A stretch of 64,000 nt of DNA from Rhizobium sp. BK196 (GCF_014193255.1 NZ_JACHZB010000002.1:620001-684000); one strand, 5' to 3'. Shown: positions 45,767-53,994, counted from the stretch's first letter. The notes: generated by a model not told the origin, from the letters alone. Numbers and translations are program-made.

Positions 45767-46141
45767 TCAAATCCGATCTTCCACGAACTGTTCCGCGCCC
45801 TCGACCGGCTGCAGCCAGGGTTCGCGCCGTTTGATCCAGAGCTCGTAGGTGGGCTTGAGGCCGGTCGGTGCGTCTTGCAGGGTTCCGAGTTTGATCTCGG
45901 CCTCGTCTTCGCCGTAGGCAAAGACCCGTGAACCGCAGTTCGGGCAGAAACGGCGGCCGTGATGCTCAACCGTTTCGCCTGTGGTTTTGAAGGCGGATGT
46001 CCGCCACATCGCGTAATAAGTAAAGGCCGAGCCGCTCTCCTGTCGACAATCGGTGCAGTGGCAAAGCCCGACGCGTATCGGTTCGCCCTCCACCTGATAG
46101 CGCACTTTGCCGCAATTGCAGCTCCCGTGTCGTGTGGTCAT
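45767..46141 (-). CDS. GFA-family zinc-binding protein
   Basis: A 124-residue protein of the glutathione-dependent formaldehyde-activating (GFA/CENP-V) fold. Zinc ligands are visible in SCNCGKVRY (Cys8, Cys10), LCHCTDCRQESGSAF (three Cys near 27-32) and FCPNCGSRVFAY (near 66-69). Length fits the family. Most GFA-like proteins are of unknown activity. GGAGG lies before the ATG (46148-46142 on the minus strand). It forms a short leftward pair with the small gene upstream. Confidence 0.88.
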   Translation of the reverse strand: MTTRHGSCNCGKVRYQVEGEPIRVGLCHCTDCRQESGSAFTYYAMWRTSAFKTTGETVEHHGRRFCPNCGSRVFAYGEDEAEIKLGTLQDAPTGLKPTYELWIKRREPWLQPVEGAEQFVEDRI

Positions 46142-46153
46142 CCAGGACCTCCC

Positions 46154-46417
46154 TCAGTGTTTCACCTCGAAGGGCGATTGATCGTCGTCGAAATTGCCGT
46201 TGCTCAAACTGTCGTAGCGATTGAGGCTTGGTTCGCCGCCGCGGGTACCGAAGGGCGTCAGCTGCACCATCATTTCCCTGGCGCGATCGATTGCGTCTTC
46301 TTCGCTCCGCGCTGCCGCCTCGGGGAGATGCACCGTCAGCTGCTCACCGGCGTCGCCGAAGAAATCGACATGCCAGCCCTCCTGCTGATGTGTCACCTTT
46401 GCCTCGTTCGGATGCAT
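46154..46417 (-). CDS. Small protein of unknown function (87 aa)
   Basis: An 87-residue soluble protein. Residues 10-50 (HQQEGWHVDFFGDAGEQLTV then EAAARSEEDAIDRAREMMVQ) look like the small DUF2188-type fold in which a query-like strand pattern is followed by a helix with Ala-Arg repeats. That match is from memory and weak. The tail is polar. GGAGGA lies 8 nt before the ATG at 46417, better than upstream in-frame starts. It sits 12 nt before the GFA gene. Confidence 0.6.
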   Translation of the reverse strand: MHPNEAKVTHQQEGWHVDFFGDAGEQLTVHLPEAAARSEEDAIDRAREMMVQLTPFGTRGGEPSLNRYDSLSNGNFDDDQSPFEVKH

Positions 46418-46744
46418 GGAAACTTTCCTCCGGCCTTTCCGCTGGTTTGCCTTCTTGCGTGGCATGGAGATCAGTGTATCAACCGATATGATGGCGATTG
46501 GTTCCGGAGCTTTCCTCCTCCGGTTCTGCACTGACGGCCTGCCGGCGCGGTTCACTCAATCCTTCATTTCGCCGGCCTTCATTCTGTCCGCATCTGCCGA
46601 GGGACATGAACGTTCATTGAGGAGGAGCGGTCGAGATAAGCTTCGGCTCGGCGGTCGCGCATAGAGACGATCGACGCATCTATTTGCCGTCCTCTGCGTT
46701 CACTTCAAGGACGCATCTTGCTCGAACCCTCGAAAGGAACGCAT

Positions 46745-47008
46745 ATGAGTTTTCCAGTCCCGACCAGCAATGATCCCACGCGTCGTTTTCAGGAAGCGAC
46801 TGATGCCGCCCGCGCTGCCCTGGAGGCGGTTATCGCCGATGCCAATGCCGCGGGTTGGGGCACGGATGAAATCGCCGTGGCGCTCGTCGAGGCGGCACGG
46901 TCTCTCAAAGACGCCAACACGGGAGATCCTGACCCTGCCAGCGATCCGGCAATCGGCGATGTCGATGCGAAGCAAGGACAGATCGGACGTGGTGAGTTAT
47001 TTGATTGA
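46745..47008 (+). CDS. Small protein of unknown function (87 aa)
   Basis: An 87-residue protein starting MSFPVPTSNDPTRRFQEATD. Residues 12-58 are an Ala-rich helical region (ARAALEAVIADANAAGWGTD then EIAVALVEAARSL), followed by a flexible acidic tail. AAAGGA lies 6 nt before the ATG at 46745. Similar short proteins with a GWGTDEIA turn are common in rhizobia, but I know no function. It stands alone. Confidence 0.62.
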   Translation: MSFPVPTSNDPTRRFQEATDAARAALEAVIADANAAGWGTDEIAVALVEAARSLKDANTGDPDPASDPAIGDVDAKQGQIGRGELFD

Positions 47009-47074
47009 GCGATGACCCACCGGTCGTCGCAACAGGACAAACGGCCGAAGCGTGCCACTGGCGGGATCGTCTCG

Positions 47075-47626
47075 TCAGATCCTGATCTGCAACAGACCAC
47101 CTCGGGCCACCTGTCTGCCGTGGCACCAGAACGGGTGGATCATGTCATTGATGGTCAGGGTGTCGGCACATGGGACAAGCGGCTGCCATCCTTCATTGGC
47201 ATCAAGCCCGACGAAGGCCAATCTCGTGAGGGATTTTGTGCCTGCAAGCAGATCTTCGTCATCGATGGTGATGTCTACCAGCAGCACCTCCGGCGCCCGT
47301 ACGCAGCAATCGATCGCTTCGCGGGCGATTGTCGTCACGGACGTGCTTGCTCCGATATAGAAAGCCATGATTGGATTGTTGTCGAAGTCGGCGATGGCCG
47401 GAACGAGCAGATTTGCGGGCAGGACCGTCAGCGTATCGCGGCTGCCATCAAACCGGTGCCCGGTTGCGTCCTCGCCTGCGAGGCTGCGATTACCCGAAAA
47501 CTGGTAGAAAATCTCACGGCGAGTGAGATATTCGACTGTCCAACGACCTGAATGGTCTGTTGCATTAGTCGCGAGCGCCGCGATTTCCGCTATAACTTCA
47601 TGATAGGTGGTGCGAGCATTGGCCAT
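47075..47626 (-). CDS. Conserved-looking protein of unknown function (183 aa)
   Basis: A 183-residue soluble protein starting MANARTTYHEVIAEIAALAT. It has two Cys in IDCCVRAPEVLLVDITIDDE and Trp/Phe residues in GLDANEGWQPLVP and HPFWCHGR. No signal peptide, membrane helix or familiar domain is seen. AAGGAG lies 7 nt before the ATG. The opposite strand also has a long open frame (from 47012), but this strand has the ribosome-binding site and an ordinary amino-acid composition. It is monocistronic. Confidence 0.6.
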   Translation of the reverse strand: MANARTTYHEVIAEIAALATNATDHSGRWTVEYLTRREIFYQFSGNRSLAGEDATGHRFDGSRDTLTVLPANLLVPAIADFDNNPIMAFYIGASTSVTTIAREAIDCCVRAPEVLLVDITIDDEDLLAGTKSLTRLAFVGLDANEGWQPLVPCADTLTINDMIHPFWCHGRQVARGGLLQIRI

Positions 47627-47822
47627 AGCGATTCTCCTTGAGGGACAAAGGCGGCCGGCGGGTGAATGTTCCTGTCAAAAGAGAATTACTTCCTGTGCGG
47701 GCACAATGACGATGGCCTCGATCATGACGCGGTGCTTTCGATACGGTGCTGCTGAAATGCGCGAAGAGTGCCATCATATTGACGCAGTGCGCGTTAACCT
47801 TTGAGTGCGAAGGGAGATGAGC

Positions 47823-48119
47823 ATGGCTGGACACGATAGCTACTATATCGAGATCACCACGCGTCTTCGATCGGTTCGATCCTTCTGCGAGTTTTTGTCG
47901 AGCGGCGGGACTGTCGGCGTCGCTCCGGCGGACGGCTTGCGCTATGGCGATGTTACCACCGATCTGCTTGCAAGAACGCGCAAGGAGGCGGAAGCTCTCG
48001 ATCGCATGCGCCGTCAACTCTTTCCAGATCGTGCGGACGAAGAGGTTTCGCCGGCACTCTACACCTGTGGACTCACCGGCTCCCGTCGCTCACATAAGGC
48101 AGATCGAGCTCAATCATGA
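47823..48119 (+). CDS. Small protein of unknown function (98 aa)
   Basis: A 98-residue protein starting MAGHDSYYIEITTRLRSVRS with a Gly-rich middle (SSGGTVGVAPADG) and a charged helical part (ARTRKEAEALDRMRRQLFPD). AGGGAG lies about 6 nt before the ATG at 47823. Its last 47 nt overlap the convergent exonuclease III gene. The C-terminus past about residue 80 is low-grade sequence (SRRSHKADRAQS), so the original gene may have ended earlier. Function is unknown. Confidence 0.5.
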   Translation: MAGHDSYYIEITTRLRSVRSFCEFLSSGGTVGVAPADGLRYGDVTTDLLARTRKEAEALDRMRRQLFPDRADEEVSPALYTCGLTGSRRSHKADRAQS

Positions 48120-48870
48120 CGGGCGCATGATCGCTCGTATGATCCCAGCTCCGCGGATTGCGCCGAACGCTGGCAGAGCGAAGATGTGGGGTGATATCAG
48201 GACTGAGAAGAGCGTGGTCGATCCGCAGTCCCGCGTCTCGTTCGAATGAGTTTCTCCAGTATTTCCAGAATGTGTAGATCCGCTCATCCGGGTGAAGGTG
48301 GCGAAGCGCATCCGTCCATCCCTGTTGAACCAGCCTGACATAGGCTTTTCTGACCTCGGGTCTGAACAAGGCATCGTCGCGCCATCGTTCCGGGGAATAG
48401 ACATCCATCTCTGTCGGCATGACGTTGAAGTCGCCAATGAGCAGGGCTGGGACTTTGAGGTCTAAGAGCTCGCCGGCATAGTGATGCAGTCGATCAAACC
48501 AGCGCAGCTTATAGTCGAACCTGGGACCGGGCGCAGGGTTGCCGTTTGGAAGGTAGAGGCAGCAGATCAACAAGCCGTTTATGGCAGCTTCGATATAACG
48601 GCTGTGGCTGTCGTCCGGGTCTCCAGGCAGGCCTCGGCGCGTGAGTACCGGTAAGGCGCCTCTCGCAAGGATTGCCACACCGTTCCAGCTTTTTTGGCCA
48701 TGCCAGACGGCGCGATACCCTGAACGTTCGATCTCCCGTCGCGGGAATTTGTCATCGGAAGTCTTCAGTTCCTGAAGGCAGACGACGTCTGGCGCATCTT
48801 CTTTCAGCCATCGTAGGAGTATCGGAAGGCGGCCGAGGATTCCGTTGATATTATAGGTGGCTATTTTCAA
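48073..48870 (-). CDS. xthA: Exodeoxyribonuclease III / AP endonuclease
   Basis: A 265-residue enzyme of the EEP fold that cuts DNA at abasic sites and degrades 3' ends in base-excision repair. Active-site motifs are KIATYNINGI (Asn), VCLQELKTSDDKFP (Glu34), LYLPNGNP, LLIGDFNVMPTEMDVY (Asp/Asn) and HTSDHAPVMIEL (Asp-His). Length and motif order fit XthA. It is monocistronic, with its 3' end overlapping a convergent small gene. Rhizobia usually have more than one XthA-like gene; this may be an accessory copy. Confidence 0.93.
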   Translation of the reverse strand: MKIATYNINGILGRLPILLRWLKEDAPDVVCLQELKTSDDKFPRREIERSGYRAVWHGQKSWNGVAILARGALPVLTRRGLPGDPDDSHSRYIEAAINGLLICCLYLPNGNPAPGPRFDYKLRWFDRLHHYAGELLDLKVPALLIGDFNVMPTEMDVYSPERWRDDALFRPEVRKAYVRLVQQGWTDALRHLHPDERIYTFWKYWRNSFERDAGLRIDHALLSPDITPHLRSASVRRNPRSWDHTSDHAPVMIELDLPYVSDGSR

Positions 48871-49350
48871 TCGACCTCCAGACGGCGAGGCGGACCGGAC
48901 AGGTTGGGTGCTCGTCTGCCATTGCGTTAGCCATGGCGGGAAACCGGAAAATCGCCATGTTCACCATCCCTGTCGCGTCCGGTTGACACGGCCCGCACTC
49001 GGCGAATGGAATGTGCATGGCTTCAGAAAGTTCCCGTTGGCTTGTGACTGAGGCGGATCGGGCTGCCTTGCAATAGCGTCATGCCGCTCTTATTTAAGCG
49101 ACATCACCCGTATCGGCCTGGGCAGGGACCACAGGGCGACAGGCTCTCCTCTTGAGGAGAGATTGCTGCGGTCCAGCCAAGGCTTTCGCAAGCCGGACCA
49201 TCGGCTGGCTCTGCATCATTGCCGCCGTGCCGGCAAGCGCAATCCTTTGATCGTTTCATTCAAAGCTACCTTCGATTGCCCCATTCGCGCAGAACGAGTG
49301 CCGAGGGATTGGGGCGAGCGGGCTCAACCCACCATCCGCAAGGAGAAAAC
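48871..49350. other. Intergenic region upstream of rpsU
   Basis: 480 nt with no convincing gene. It carries the promoters of xthA (left end, leftward) and rpsU (rightward). The right part (49144-49208) can form RNA hairpins, listed separately. Open frames here have no ribosome-binding site. Confidence 0.55.
49144..49208 (+). promoter_or_regulatory. Structured leader region of rpsU
   Basis: Three pairings are visible. CTCTCCTC/GAGGAGAG (49144-49151 with 49154-49161) makes one hairpin. GGTCC/GGACC (49170-49174 with 49195-49199) encloses GGCTT-TCGC-AAGCC (49181-49194). CCAGCC (49173-49178) can instead pair with GGCTGG (49203-49208), excluding the outer GGTCC stem. Alternative pairings in a ribosomal-protein leader suggest regulation, but the transcript start is unknown. 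Confidence 0.35.
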
Positions 49351-49587
49351 ATGCAGGTCATCGTCAGAGATAACAATGTCGAACAGGCTCTCCGCGCCTT
49401 GAAGAAGAAGATGCAGCGCGAAGGATTATTTCGCGAAATGAAGGAGCGGCGGGCCTATGAGAAACCCTCCGAGAGGCGTGTCCGCGAAAAAGCCCAGGCA
49501 ATTGCCCGACAGCGCAAGGCTGCCCGAAAGAAGATGCAGCGAGAAGGGCTTCTGCCAGCCGCAAGACGTGGTGCGTTTACACGCTGA
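49351..49587 (+). CDS. rpsU: 30S ribosomal protein S21
   Basis: A 78-residue basic protein matching bacterial S21, which sits on the small-subunit platform and helps start translation. It begins [20 protein letters not shown], the universal S21 start, followed by [20 protein letters not shown] and a Lys/Arg-rich tail that repeats [14 protein letters not shown] lies 6 nt before the ATG. Rhizobia commonly carry two rpsU genes; which one this is cannot be told here. A GC-rich hairpin follows the stop. Confidence 0.96.
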   Translation: MQVIVRDNNVEQALRALKKKMQREGLFREMKERRAYEKPSERRVREKAQAIARQRKAARKKMQREGLLPAARRGAFTR

Positions 49588-49597
49588 TAAGAGCAGC

Positions 49598-49619
49598 GCC
49601 GCCGCACCATGCCGGCGGC
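49598..49619 (+). terminator. Hairpin after rpsU
   Basis: GCCGCCG and CGGCGGC form a 7-bp GC stem with an 8-nt loop 10 nt after the rpsU stop. A short CCTATCC stretch follows rather than a T run. It may be an attenuator before the next small gene. Confidence 0.5.
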
Positions 49620-49653
49620 CCTATCCTTGGCTTTAATTCTGGAAAGGGACATC

Positions 49654-49848
49654 ATGGAAGAGTTGCGCAGTTTGACAGTTTCCGACGATCGGCTCGACGA
49701 TTGCCGTGAGGCGATCGGACCGGATCTACAGGATCTGATTGAGGCGACTGTGGCCTCCGGTTTTACGATCGAGGAAACCTTGATCGCGATCAGCGAACTG
49801 GTGGCGGAAGATTTCGCTTCCGCAGTGAATATCCCGAGCGTTCACTGA
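49654..49848 (+). CDS. Small acidic protein of unknown function (64 aa)
   Basis: A 64-residue acidic, helical protein starting MEELRSLTVSDDRLDDCREA. A second half reads LQDLIEATVASGFTIEETLI and then AISELVAEDFASA. AAAGGGA lies 5 nt before the ATG at 49654. It follows rpsU by 66 nt, after a hairpin, and may share its transcript. It has no domain I recognise. Confidence 0.65.
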   Translation: MEELRSLTVSDDRLDDCREAIGPDLQDLIEATVASGFTIEETLIAISELVAEDFASAVNIPSVH

Positions 49849-49912
49849 GGCGAAAGATCATGGTCGCGTGTCCATCAGATCCAGATCTGAGAGGCGTTGG
49901 AAGCTCGCTTCC

Positions 49913-51181
49913 TCAAGCGCGTGACACGCGATCGCGAGGCACTGCATCCTGACTGCCGGCCACTTTTTCTTCCCCGTCCAGAGCATTTTGCATTTCCGTG
50001 AAAACGCGAATGAGCTGCGAGGTCGCGGGTGCTGCATCGTCTGAGAAAACTGTGCCGGAGGCAATATTGGCGGGCGTTTTCTGGCCCGTCTGCGATGGCA
50101 CCGGGAGCAGGCTTACGATGAGTGAGGCGAAGAATTTCTTTCGGCGTTCGGCGACTTCCGCAAGCAGGAAGCAAAGGATGAAGCAGACGACGAGCAGGGC
50201 GGCCGCCATCGCAATATGCTCCTCCACCGGATGCAGAAAAGATGCAAACATGAGGATGAGCGGCTGGTGGACGAGATAGAGCGTGAAGCTGCCGCCGGCC
50301 AGCCATTTGATCACCGGGCCTGTCTTCGTAAACAGTGCGGGAGCCTGGGAAAGCAATGATGCGGTGCCGATGAGGTGCAGGACCACGGCAACGCCGATGA
50401 GATTGAAGTAGACGAAATTGATCGCTTCTTGAGTGAGTGACCAAGTCTCGTACATGTTGGTAGCAGCGCGGTCGGCGAAAAATTTCAGGCTGAAGAACAG
50501 CAAAAGCGATGCGGTTATCATCGCGATGGAAATGGTGCGCCGAAATGGCGGGCGTTCGATGACGCACTTCATCGTCAACCAGCCCATGAGCCACAGCGGC
50601 ATATACATCAGGATCTTCGGGCCGGCGGCAGCGGCCCACAGAAACAGCAACGGCACTTTCGCGCGCCGCGGCAAAAAGGCGAAGAGCCCAAAGAACAAAT
50701 AGTACTGAACTTCGAAGCCCAGCGACCAATACGGTTCGCCGCTACCAAAAACGGCATGTGCAAACCATAACTGATTGGTGAAGGTCACGTAGGCCAGCGC
50801 CGCTTCGACTGATACCGGGGTAAAAAATCCGGTGTTGATGAAATCATAGTAAAAGGCGTTTGCGTGCATCCCGATGCTATCGGCAACGAAGATCACCGCG
50901 ATCGCCAGCAGAGCAACAGGCATTATTCGGGCGACGCGGGCGACGAGGTATGCGCGCCAGTCCTTCTCACTCACCTGCCCGACATAGCTGATGACAAATC
51001 CAGAAAGAACAAAGAAAACCGCGACTGCCTCCCGTCCCCAGCCCAGAGGTCCGATCTTGATGGAGGGGAGCAGGAAAACATGCGCATGGGAAAGAAATAC
51101 GACGATGGCTGCGCCGAGCCGCAGCAGATCAAGATAGTTGGAAAGATTGCCGTCAATCTTCCTGCTTTGGATCGCACCCAT
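49913..51181 (-). CDS. Membrane acyltransferase (acyltransferase-3 family)
   Basis: A 422-residue integral membrane protein with about ten hydrophobic segments. The N-terminal part SNYLDLLRLGAAIVVFLSHA carries the R-x-x-A...H catalytic-type His of the OafA/NodX family. FFVLSGFVISYVGQ is another hallmark. SLGFEVQYYLFFGLFAFLP corresponds to the usual E-x-x-Y/F motif. The C-terminal 70 residues are a polar cytoplasmic tail. Such enzymes O-acylate surface polysaccharides or Nod factors. The target is unknown. ATG 51181 is used; an in-frame start at 51205 is possible. Confidence 0.88.
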   Translation of the reverse strand: MGAIQSRKIDGNLSNYLDLLRLGAAIVVFLSHAHVFLLPSIKIGPLGWGREAVAVFFVLSGFVISYVGQVSEKDWRAYLVARVARIMPVALLAIAVIFVADSIGMHANAFYYDFINTGFFTPVSVEAALAYVTFTNQLWFAHAVFGSGEPYWSLGFEVQYYLFFGLFAFLPRRAKVPLLFLWAAAAGPKILMYMPLWLMGWLTMKCVIERPPFRRTISIAMITASLLLFFSLKFFADRAATNMYETWSLTQEAINFVYFNLIGVAVVLHLIGTASLLSQAPALFTKTGPVIKWLAGGSFTLYLVHQPLILMFASFLHPVEEHIAMAAALLVVCFILCFLLAEVAERRKKFFASLIVSLLPVPSQTGQKTPANIASGTVFSDDAAPATSQLIRVFTEMQNALDGEEKVAGSQDAVPRDRVSRA

Positions 51182-51370
51182 GACTGATTTCCCGTTAGAT
51201 GACAAAGCGTATGTTCAACCAAGAGCGGCTTTGTCAGGAACTGGTTTCGCGCTGATGCGCGAGGGTGCCATTCGATCAAGCAAACCTTTTAAAAGTGTTT
51301 ACTGAATAAGCTTAAATATTGAATGAGCGGTCGATATTAGCGATCTCACGGCGAGCAGTGGATCTGCCAG

Positions 51371-52000
51371 TTATAATCGCTCTGCCCAAGCAGTCGTATA
51401 TTCGGACAGGCGCCGAAGATGGTCGCCAGCGGAAAATCCGGAGATTTTCTTTCGTGGCTTGAGATCGTGATCGCCATCTTCCAGCCAGAGGAGATCGATT
51501 TGATCCGAGAGCGCGTAGGATGCAACTTCTTCCCTTGAACCGAAGGGATCACGCGTTCCCTGGCAGATCAGTGTAGGCGTGCGCAGGCGTTCCAGATGCG
51601 CAGTGCGAAGCTGGTCCGGCTTTCCCGGCGGGTGAAACGGATATCCGAGGCAAAGCAAGCCCCGGACTTTCTTCGCCGCGAAGCTCTCATCGGCGATCAT
51701 GCTTGCAGCGCGGCCTCCCATCGACTTGCCACCGATGATCAATTTGCTCGCGTTTAGTGCGCCGACTGCGGCGCGATACTCATCCAGGAGATGGTCGGCG
51801 CGCGGAGGAGGCTTGACCGCTCCGGTCAGGCGGCGCTGCGCCATATAGGCGAACTCGAAGCGCGCCACCCTGAAACCGCCGTCTGCCAGCGCTTTGGCAA
51901 GATCGGTCATCGACGCAGAATCCATTGCTCCGCCTGCGCCATGGGCCAGGAGAATCGTGAAGGCGGCCGTTTCCGGTCCTGTGATCAAAAAGCTGGTCAT
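51371..52000 (-). CDS. Small alpha/beta hydrolase (dienelactone hydrolase-like)
   Basis: A 209-residue cytoplasmic hydrolase. It starts MTSFLITGPETAAFTILLAH, with the oxyanion loop AHGAGGAMDS, nucleophile Ser in IIGGKSMGGRAAS (near 95), acid Asp in CQGTRDPFGS and His in EDGDHDLKP. It belongs to the predicted-hydrolase group of about 210 residues with GGKSMGGR, found widely in proteobacteria. GGCGGAA precedes the ATG at 52000. Its 5' end is divergent from the LuxR-type fragment. The substrate is unknown. Confidence 0.85.
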   Translation of the reverse strand: MTSFLITGPETAAFTILLAHGAGGAMDSASMTDLAKALADGGFRVARFEFAYMAQRRLTGAVKPPPRADHLLDEYRAAVGALNASKLIIGGKSMGGRAASMIADESFAAKKVRGLLCLGYPFHPPGKPDQLRTAHLERLRTPTLICQGTRDPFGSREEVASYALSDQIDLLWLEDGDHDLKPRKKISGFSAGDHLRRLSEYTTAWAERL

Positions 52001-52117
52001 TGCTGTTCCGCCTACTTTAATTTCGGGCCGACCGCATCGGAAATTCATTCTGCGAGAGCACGTTCGGCTTTGGCAAGAGCATGGCTCCTCGAGCAAGCGA
52101 TAGTTTTCGATTTCCTG

Positions 52118-52498
52118 TTGCGTCTCAAATCAGAACAAGCTGCTCCCGACAAAAATCTCCACGACGCTGACCTGAAACAATACATCTTCGCGTTTTCGGG
52201 ATCGGGTGGCATGCCTTGCCGGGATGCAGCGATGGCGCTGGTTTATGGGTGCATGGAGCTTCTGGACAGGCTGGCGAGCGACGAGAAGCCGCAAGACCGG
52301 CCATCGGAAAGCCTCACCCGGCGGGAGATCGAATGCCTGCGCTGGTCGGCTGCGGGCAAGAGCAGCGACGAGATTGCGATCATTCTCGATCTGTCGTCGC
52401 ATACGGTGGTGGGATATCTGAAGAGCGCGATGCGCAAGCTGGATTCGGTCAACCGCATGCAGGCGGTCGCCCGGGCATTCCGGTATCGGCTGCTGTAA
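52118..52498 (+). CDS. LuxR-type helix-turn-helix protein, short or truncated
   Basis: The C-terminal 65 residues are a clear LuxR/GerE DNA-binding domain: LTRREIECLRWSAAGKSSDE, then IAIILDLSSHTVVGYLKSAM. The sequence before it (about 60 residues, with LVYGCMELLDRLASDEKPQD) shows no complete autoinducer-binding or receiver domain. The frame is open back to 51791 but has no good start; the TTG at 52118 and ATG at 52210 are both possible. The DNA-binding part resembles rhizobial LuxR solos such as the one at 21283. It may be a remnant or a stand-alone HTH regulator. Confidence 0.6.
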   Translation: MRLKSEQAAPDKNLHDADLKQYIFAFSGSGGMPCRDAAMALVYGCMELLDRLASDEKPQDRPSESLTRREIECLRWSAAGKSSDEIAIILDLSSHTVVGYLKSAMRKLDSVNRMQAVARAFRYRLL

Positions 52499-52522
52499 CA
52501 GCCGATACCGTCTTCTTTCCAA

Positions 52523-53239
52523 TCAGAAGCCTTTGCCGCCGTTCAGTTCGGAAATCAGCGTTCCGATGATGATGCGGATATCCATCAGCAGCGAGAAGTT
52601 CTCGACATAGTGGAGGTCGCTGGCGATGCGGGCGCGTGCCTTGGCCGGGCGGTCGGTCGGGCCGCGCAGACCGCGCATCTGCGCCAGACCGGTGATGCCG
52701 GGCCGCATGGCGTGGCGGTGATGATATTCCGGAACCAGCTCTTCGTAGAGCATGCCGCCGGCACGCATGCCGATTGCATGGCAGCGCGGTCCGACGACCG
52801 ACATGTCGCCCTTCAGCACGTTGAGAAGCTGCGGCAGCTCGTCGATGTTGGAGCGGCGCAGGAAAGCGCCGACACGGGTGACGCGCGGATCGTTCTTCAC
52901 GGTCTGGGCAACGCCGGTGACATCTTGCATGTCCGTGCGCATCGAGCGGAACTTGTAGACCTTGATGGCCCGGCAGTTCTTGCCCCAGCGGGTCTGCTTG
53001 AAGAGCACCGGACCGGGGCTGTCCATCTTGATCAGGGCGGCGACGACGAGAAGAAGCGGCGCCAGCACGATGAGGGCGCTGACCGCGGCGACAATATCGA
53101 AGGCCCGCTTCAGCGCGAACTGCACGGAGGCGGACGGGGCGGCGATGCTGTCGAGTGCGGCAACAGGGAACCTCGCGTTGACCTGACGAACAGGGGCAAC
53201 GCGAAAGCTCTCTTCAGAAATACTCTTGTTAAGGTCCAT
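52523..53239 (-). CDS. Undecaprenyl-phosphate sugar transferase (polyprenyl glycosylphosphotransferase)
   Basis: A 238-residue enzyme that starts exopolysaccharide repeat units by moving a sugar-phosphate to the lipid carrier. One hydrophobic helix (about 45-70, [20 protein letters not shown]) is followed by the catalytic domain: [59 protein letters not shown] and [16 protein letters not shown]. It is of the short form, with a single anchor and a polar N-terminal tail of 40 residues. ATG 53239 is used; a TTG at 53248 is also in frame. It has a long, AT-rich upstream region with repeats, suggesting complex control. Confidence 0.92.
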   Translation of the reverse strand: MDLNKSISEESFRVAPVRQVNARFPVAALDSIAAPSASVQFALKRAFDIVAAVSALIVLAPLLLVVAALIKMDSPGPVLFKQTRWGKNCRAIKVYKFRSMRTDMQDVTGVAQTVKNDPRVTRVGAFLRRSNIDELPQLLNVLKGDMSVVGPRCHAIGMRAGGMLYEELVPEYHHRHAMRPGITGLAQMRGLRGPTDRPAKARARIASDLHYVENFSLLMDIRIIIGTLISELNGGKGF

Positions 53240-53264
53240 GACGCTCAAGGATCTACCCTTTGTA

Positions 53265-53309
53265 TTTTGAAGCTTTGGATTTCGAAGCTTGGGACGTTGA
53301 AGCTTTCGG
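53265..53309. repeat. Three 15-bp tandem repeats upstream of the sugar transferase gene
   Basis: Units TTTTGAAGCTTTGGA, TTTCGAAGCTTGGGA and CGTTGAAGCTTTCGG follow without gaps, each containing the core GAAGCTT. They end 26 nt before the start codon, in the 5' leader, and may be regulator or RNA sites. Confidence 0.65.
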
Positions 53310-53330
53310 CGGTGTCATCGCTGGCTTGGT

Positions 53331-53351
53331 TAGCGCCAGATTAAGGCGCTA
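53331..53351. promoter_or_regulatory. Perfect inverted repeat TAGCGCC-N7-GGCGCTA
   Basis: Two 7-nt perfect complements separated by AGATTAA, just upstream of the 15-bp repeats on the minus strand. It could be an operator or a leader hairpin of the sugar transferase gene. Confidence 0.4.
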
Positions 53352-53930
53352 CGGTGTTAGGCGACGTTTAACCCTACTACATCCTAAATTTGCGACATTT
53401 GTTTAACCGAGTCCAGAGAAATTTCGCATCGCAGCAAACTTCGCAGTTGCGTTAAGTTTATGCAAAATCAGGAGTTTTAATTTTCAACCGGGGTTTTTAT
53501 TAGCAATCTTATGTGCTTGGCCGATTTGGGACGGCAGACGGGAAGGTGTGATCGCCACGGCTTACACCGCGCCAAAACGCTCCATTCCCGGCAGGTCCAC
53601 AGCAATCCCGGTCCGGTCGGGATCGAATCTGGCGGCTATTGTGCCGCAATGAGACTGGGCGGATGCTGCGGTCCCCACAGCTGTGAGATGGCATCGCCCG
53701 CATCAAGGGTGTCTCTTGGGGCTTGGCGATATTAATGTCGAGGCAATTGCGGCCGACGTCGATCCGGCAGTCGCTTGATTCGCACTGTCGATCTATGGGC
53801 TGTTGAAGGGGCGCAGCGAGTCTCTCACATCGAACTTCACACGGCGGCGCTTGCAGGCCCCCGTCGGGTGCTGTGACATATGATGTCTATGAATAGAAAG
53901 ACGCATTTTGCGTTAGAGTCAGCCCCAATG
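53352..53930. other. Long intergenic region between sugar transferase and minC
   Basis: About 580 nt with no convincing gene. The left 170 nt are AT-rich (around 53375-53510), with many TTTAAC-like stretches, and probably hold the sugar transferase promoter. The middle is GC-rich without a ribosome-binding site or a recognisable product. The right end leads to minC. Confidence 0.55.
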
Positions 53931-53946
53931 TTAACGATTTGTTAAC
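53931..53946. promoter_or_regulatory. CtrA-type box upstream of minC
   Basis: TTAA-CGATTTG-TTAAC fits the TTAA-N7-TTAAC full site of the cell-cycle regulator CtrA exactly. It lies 49-64 nt before the minC GTG. Further TTAACC half-sites occur at about 53977 and 53999. CtrA control of min genes is known in S. meliloti. Confidence 0.6.
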
Positions 53947-53994
53947 TATGAAGCGGCTAATCCTTTTAAATCGAAATTAACCAAGTTTACTAAC

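Noticed and set aside
47012..47551. Open frame of 179 codons on the plus strand
   Set aside because: It overlaps the minus-strand gene at 47075-47626, which has AAGGAG before its ATG. The plus-strand frame has no such site.
49875..50729. Open frame of 284 codons on the minus strand
   Set aside because: Out-of-frame shadow of the membrane acyltransferase on the same strand; Arg-rich without membrane segments.
51791..52117. N-terminal extension of the LuxR HTH frame
   Set aside because: This part lies antisense to the alpha/beta hydrolase gene and its promoter, and its sequence has no sensor-domain character, so I did not include it in the gene.
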